The notes beneath the pieces were generated by a model that saw nothing but the letters and a program-made list of their open reading frames with translations, ran no database searches and was not told the origin of the DNA. The position numbers and the translations under genes were made by a program. A stretch of DNA of 8,108 nt from Pseudomonadota bacterium (GTDB lineage: Bacteria > Pseudomonadota > Gammaproteobacteria > Xanthomonadales > Xanthomonadaceae). Where the stretch lies: assembly GCA_023453655.1 (NCBI GenBank), contig JAEXTE010000215.1, forward strand, positions 1 to 8,108, given 5' to 3'. Positions 5,921 through 8,108 of this stretch are shown in pieces; the stretch's first letter is position 1; every line of letters begins with the position of its first letter.

Positions 5921-6364
5921 ATGTCCAATCGCAGCATGTTCCGCCATACCGCTATCGCCATCGCCGCGACCGCCCTGCTGGCCGGTGGCGCCGCACTCGC
6001 CCAGGACAAGTCGCTGACCTCCGCCGAGGTCCGCGCCAAGCTCGAGGCGCAGGGCTATACCAATATCAACGACGTGGAGTTCGAGGACGGCGTGTGGACC
6101 GCCGACGCGCGCAGCGCCGACGGCAACCGGGTCGACCTGTCGATCGACCCGCGCACTGGAAACGTCTACCCCGACGAGCAGGTTGCCACGCTCAGCGAGG
6201 ACGACGTCAAGGCCCGCCTGGCCGCGGCGGGCTATTCGAACATCCACGACCTGAAGTTCGATGAGGGCGTCTGGAAGGCCGAAGCCGAGGACGCCCAGGG
6301 CAAGGACCTCGAACTCCGGCTCGACCCGGCCACCGGCAAGGTGATCGGCAGCGAGCGCAACTGA
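5921..6364 (+). CDS. Secreted protein with two tandem PepSY-like domains
   Basis: 147 residues. Residues 1-27 are a Sec signal peptide (RHTAIAIAATALLAGGAALA, cleavage probably after ALA at 25-27), so the mature protein is periplasmic and has no cysteine. The rest is two copies of one unit: 32-82 and 91-141, aligned without gaps over 51 residues with 24 identities. Shared features are an amphipathic helix (V-A-L), GYxNIxD, F-x-x-GVW-x-A and D-P-x-TG-x-V. This matches PepSY_2-type domains, often found in small periplasmic proteins and thought to inhibit or bind peptidases or metals; the partner is unknown. Start ATG 5921 has AGGAG (5909-5913) at 7-base spacing. It is preceded by a terminator and possibly a sigma-54 promoter, so it is probably monocistronic. 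Confidence 0.9.
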   Translation: MSNRSMFRHTAIAIAATALLAGGAALAQDKSLTSAEVRAKLEAQGYTNINDVEFEDGVWTADARSADGNRVDLSIDPRTGNVYPDEQVATLSEDDVKARLAAAGYSNIHDLKFDEGVWKAEAEDAQGKDLELRLDPATGKVIGSERN

Positions 6365-6395
6365 TCGAGCAGCGGCCGTCGGCGTCGCCGGCCGA

Positions 6396-6442
6396 AGTCG
6401 CATGGATGGGGCGCGTCCGGCCGGGCGCGCCCCTGTGCGACT
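6396..6442 (+). other. Long imperfect hairpin between the PepSY gene and the DUF5671 gene
   Basis: AGTCGCA (6396-6402) pairs with TGCGACT (6436-6442). After an asymmetric internal loop of 5 and 2 bases, GGGGCGCG (6408-6415) pairs with CGCGCCCC (6426-6433), and T-C-C/G-G-G (one G-U) closes on a GGCC loop. That gives 18 base pairs in 47 bases, starting 31 bases after the PepSY stop. No U-tract follows, so this is not a classical terminator. It could stabilise the 3' end, act with Rho, or be a protein or RNA target. Confidence 0.5.
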
Positions 6443-6535
6443 GCGGGTCGAGGATCGCTAGACCTTGGGCGCCCGACTTGACCGCTGCTTCGCCGCGCGC
6501 GAGCGTGGCCGCCTTCGCAGGACCGGAACACCGCC

Positions 6536-7600
6536 ATGGCATCGGCCACCCAGGAAGTCGAACAGTTCGTCCGCGATGCCCTCACCGCGGGTGCATCGCG
6601 CCAGGAGGTCGAAGCGGCGCTGGTCGCGGCGGGCTGGCGGCCGGAACAGATCCGGGCCCCGCTGGCGGCGTGGGCCGACCAGCCGTTCGTGGTGCCGGTG
6701 CCGCGCCCCCGGCCCTACCTGTCCGCCCGCGACGCGTTCCACTACCTGGTGCTGTTCACCACGCTGTACCTGACCGCCTGGCACCTGGCCAGCCTGCTGT
6801 TCGACATCGTCGGGATCCTGCTGCCCGATCCCGCCGATCCCGAGTACCGCGTACGCGCACTCCCGCGTTCGGTCCGCTGGTCGGTGGCGACGCTGCTGGT
6901 GGCCTACCCGGTGTTCGCCTTCATGGCCCACCGGATCGCCGGCGAGCTGCGGCGGGATCCCGCGCGGCGGCTGTCGCCGGTGCGCCGCTGGCTGACTTAC
7001 CTGACCCTGTTCATCGCCGCCGGCGTGCTGGTCGGCGACCTCGTTGCGCTGGTCTACAACGTGCTGGGAGGCGAACTGAGCCTGCGCTTCGTGCTGAAGG
7101 TGGCGATCGCGGGCCTGGTCGCCGGCACCGTGTTCGGCTGGTACCTGGCCGACCTGCGCGACGAGGAGCGCGAGCCCGCGGGCGGCGTCGGCGGGCGTGC
7201 CCTGGTGGTGGCCGCGGGAGCGGCGATCGTCGCCACGGTGGCGGTGGCCCTGGCGCTGACCGGCCTGCCGGCCGAACAGCGGCAGGCCCGGATCGACGAA
7301 CGCCGCGTGCAGGAGCTGATGCGGCTCGAGGCGGCGATCGAGCGGCACGCCCGCCAGCACGACGCGCTGCCCGCCGCGCTCGCTGCGCTGGAGGGAGCCG
7401 ACGTCCTGTCGCTGGCCGATTCGGCGACCGGTCAGGCCTACGGATATGCCGTGCTGGGCGACGACCGCTACCGGCTGTGCGCGGCCTTCGCCGCCGCCAG
7501 TGTAAGGACGGATGGCAGCAATGACGCTGGCTGGGCGCATCCGGCCGGACGCCACTGCTTCCAGCGGCGGGTCGGGTCGCGCGACGCGCCGGTGCGCTGA
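6536..7600 (+). CDS. DUF5671 multi-pass membrane protein
   Basis: 354 residues in three parts. Residues 1-48 form a small helical domain (EQFVRDALTAGASRQEVEAAL) of a type that precedes DUF5671 in related proteins. Residues 65-206 contain four membrane helices (about 65-92, 113-135, 150-176, 184-206), including the family-typical YLSARDAFHYLVLFTTLYL and RRWLTYLTLF; a fifth helix is at 222-244. Residues 250-345 form a soluble C-terminal domain with a long helix, LPAALAAL, a YGY-VLGDDRYRLCAAF stretch, and cysteines C315 and C341, which could form a disulfide if it lies in the periplasm. No enzymatic motif is seen and the function is unknown. Start ATG 6536 has GGAA (6525-6528) at 7-base spacing. 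It converges on the broken gene at the right end, with 4 bases between stops. Confidence 0.88.
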   Translation: MASATQEVEQFVRDALTAGASRQEVEAALVAAGWRPEQIRAPLAAWADQPFVVPVPRPRPYLSARDAFHYLVLFTTLYLTAWHLASLLFDIVGILLPDPADPEYRVRALPRSVRWSVATLLVAYPVFAFMAHRIAGELRRDPARRLSPVRRWLTYLTLFIAAGVLVGDLVALVYNVLGGELSLRFVLKVAIAGLVAGTVFGWYLADLRDEEREPAGGVGGRALVVAAGAAIVATVAVALALTGLPAEQRQARIDERRVQELMRLEAAIERHARQHDALPAALAALEGADVLSLADSATGQAYGYAVLGDDRYRLCAAFAAASVRTDGSNDAGWAHPAGRHCFQRRVGSRDAPVR

Positions 7601-7604
7601 GCCT

Positions 7605-8108
7605 TCAGTCGGCGTCCGCCTGCGCGAGCGCGCGATCCTCGCGGCGCAGCAGCTGCAGCGGCCGGCCGTCGAACAGTACTCGAGCGCACGCTGCAGTTCG
7701 TCGATGCGGCGGCCGGCTCGCACAGTGCCGCGGCGCGTGCTTCCAGCGCAACGCGCCGCGGCTCGACGCGGCGTTCGGATTCGGCTTCCATCTTCTCGCT
7801 GCGGCGCTCGAGCCGCTCCGCGTGAACACGGCGAACAGCACGCTGCGCGCGAGGCTCGCGGCCAGCTGCTCGGCCGCGCGCTCGACGCGGCCTCGAACTC
7901 CGGGCCGAACACGTCCTGGTCCCAGCGGCCGGCGCCCAGGGTGCGGACGACATAGGCCAGGGTGTCCTAGCGCATGCCATCGACCTGCCGCGCCTTGCGC
8001 CGGCTGCCGCCCCGCCCGTCGACGACGGCGGCCAGCGCATCGAACCCCAGGTCCACGGCTTCGCGTGCCAGCCCGGTGGCCTGCGGCATCATCTCGCGCG
8101 CCTGCGCT
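7605..8108 (-). pseudogene. Broken DUF2884 (YggN-like) gene, 3' part
   Basis: Reading from the right edge, the frame MPQATGLAREAVDLGFDAL (from about 8090) runs to an in-frame TAG at 7967-7969, where GAG (Glu) would be expected. The protein continues as DTLAYVVRTLGAGRWDQD and FGPEFEAA, then changes frame near 7885 (ERAAEQLAASLARSVLFAVFT), 7821 (ERLERRSEKMEAESERRV, LEARAAALCE), 7707 (IDELQRALEY) and 7675 (FDGRPLQLLRREDRALAQ), ending at TGA 7605. Each change fits loss of one base. The C-terminal pattern, an LExRAxxLC helix followed by a D-x-L-x-x-ALEY end, is typical of DUF2884 proteins, which are usually secreted and of unknown function. The 5' part and any signal peptide lie outside the window. 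Either a true pseudogene or clustered sequencing errors. Confidence 0.7.

Noticed and set aside
6478..6506. TTGACC as a -35 for the DUF5671 gene
   Set aside because: Good hexamer, but the -10 position at 17-base spacing reads GAGCGT, with no alternative at 16-18 bases.
6458..7912. 484-codon minus-strand frame opposite the DUF5671 gene
   Set aside because: Mostly antisense shadow. Only scattered pieces at its start belong to a real protein, the broken DUF2884 gene.

Overview
The window is very GC-rich. It reads as chromosomal DNA of a Xanthomonadaceae/Lysobacteraceae gammaproteobacterium (Lysobacter, Luteimonas or Pseudoxanthomonas type). I infer this from base composition, the rsmG-parA-parB block, a xanthomonadin/aryl-polyene-type AMP ligase beside a phosphopantetheinyl transferase, and DUF5671 and DUF2884 proteins of the kind common in that family. 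No phage, transposon, CRISPR, tRNA or rRNA is visible.

Left half (1-3831), all on the minus strand. In transcription order: a Sfp-type 4'-phosphopantetheinyl transferase (3831-3217), the 16S rRNA methyltransferase rsmG (3168-2530), the chromosome-segregation pair parA (2389-1565) and parB (1568-648, overlapping parA by 4 bases), and the N-terminal 197 codons of an ADP-forming acyl-CoA synthetase/protein acetyltransferase-type protein that runs off the left edge (591-1). The 140-base rsmG-parA gap holds a -10-like box, a perfect 11-bp inverted repeat over the expected -35 region, and four GATC sites on a 10-bp spacing grid. rsmG and the acyl-CoA synthetase gene lack a Shine-Dalgarno and have a -10-like hexamer 6-7 bases before ATG, which suggests leaderless mRNAs.

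Right half (3918-7600), on the plus strand. An acyl/aryl-ACP-ligase-like AMP-binding enzyme diverges from the transferase gene across an 86-base gap with a 12-bp palindrome. It is followed by a small GlsB/YeaQ-type membrane protein with a strong intrinsic terminator, a secreted protein made of two PepSY-like repeats with a sigma-54-like promoter candidate, a long hairpin, and a five-helix DUF5671 membrane protein with a two-cysteine C-terminal domain.

Right end (7605-8108), minus strand. The 3' part of a DUF2884 (YggN-like) gene can be reconstructed only by allowing one in-frame stop and four -1 frameshifts. It is either a decaying pseudogene or a low-quality stretch of assembly.

I see no clearly new multi-gene system. 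The items most worth following up are the phased GATC/inverted-repeat element upstream of parA, the broken DUF2884 gene, the structured RNA candidate at 6396-6442 and the AMP ligase/phosphopantetheinyl transferase pair found without its usual pathway genes.
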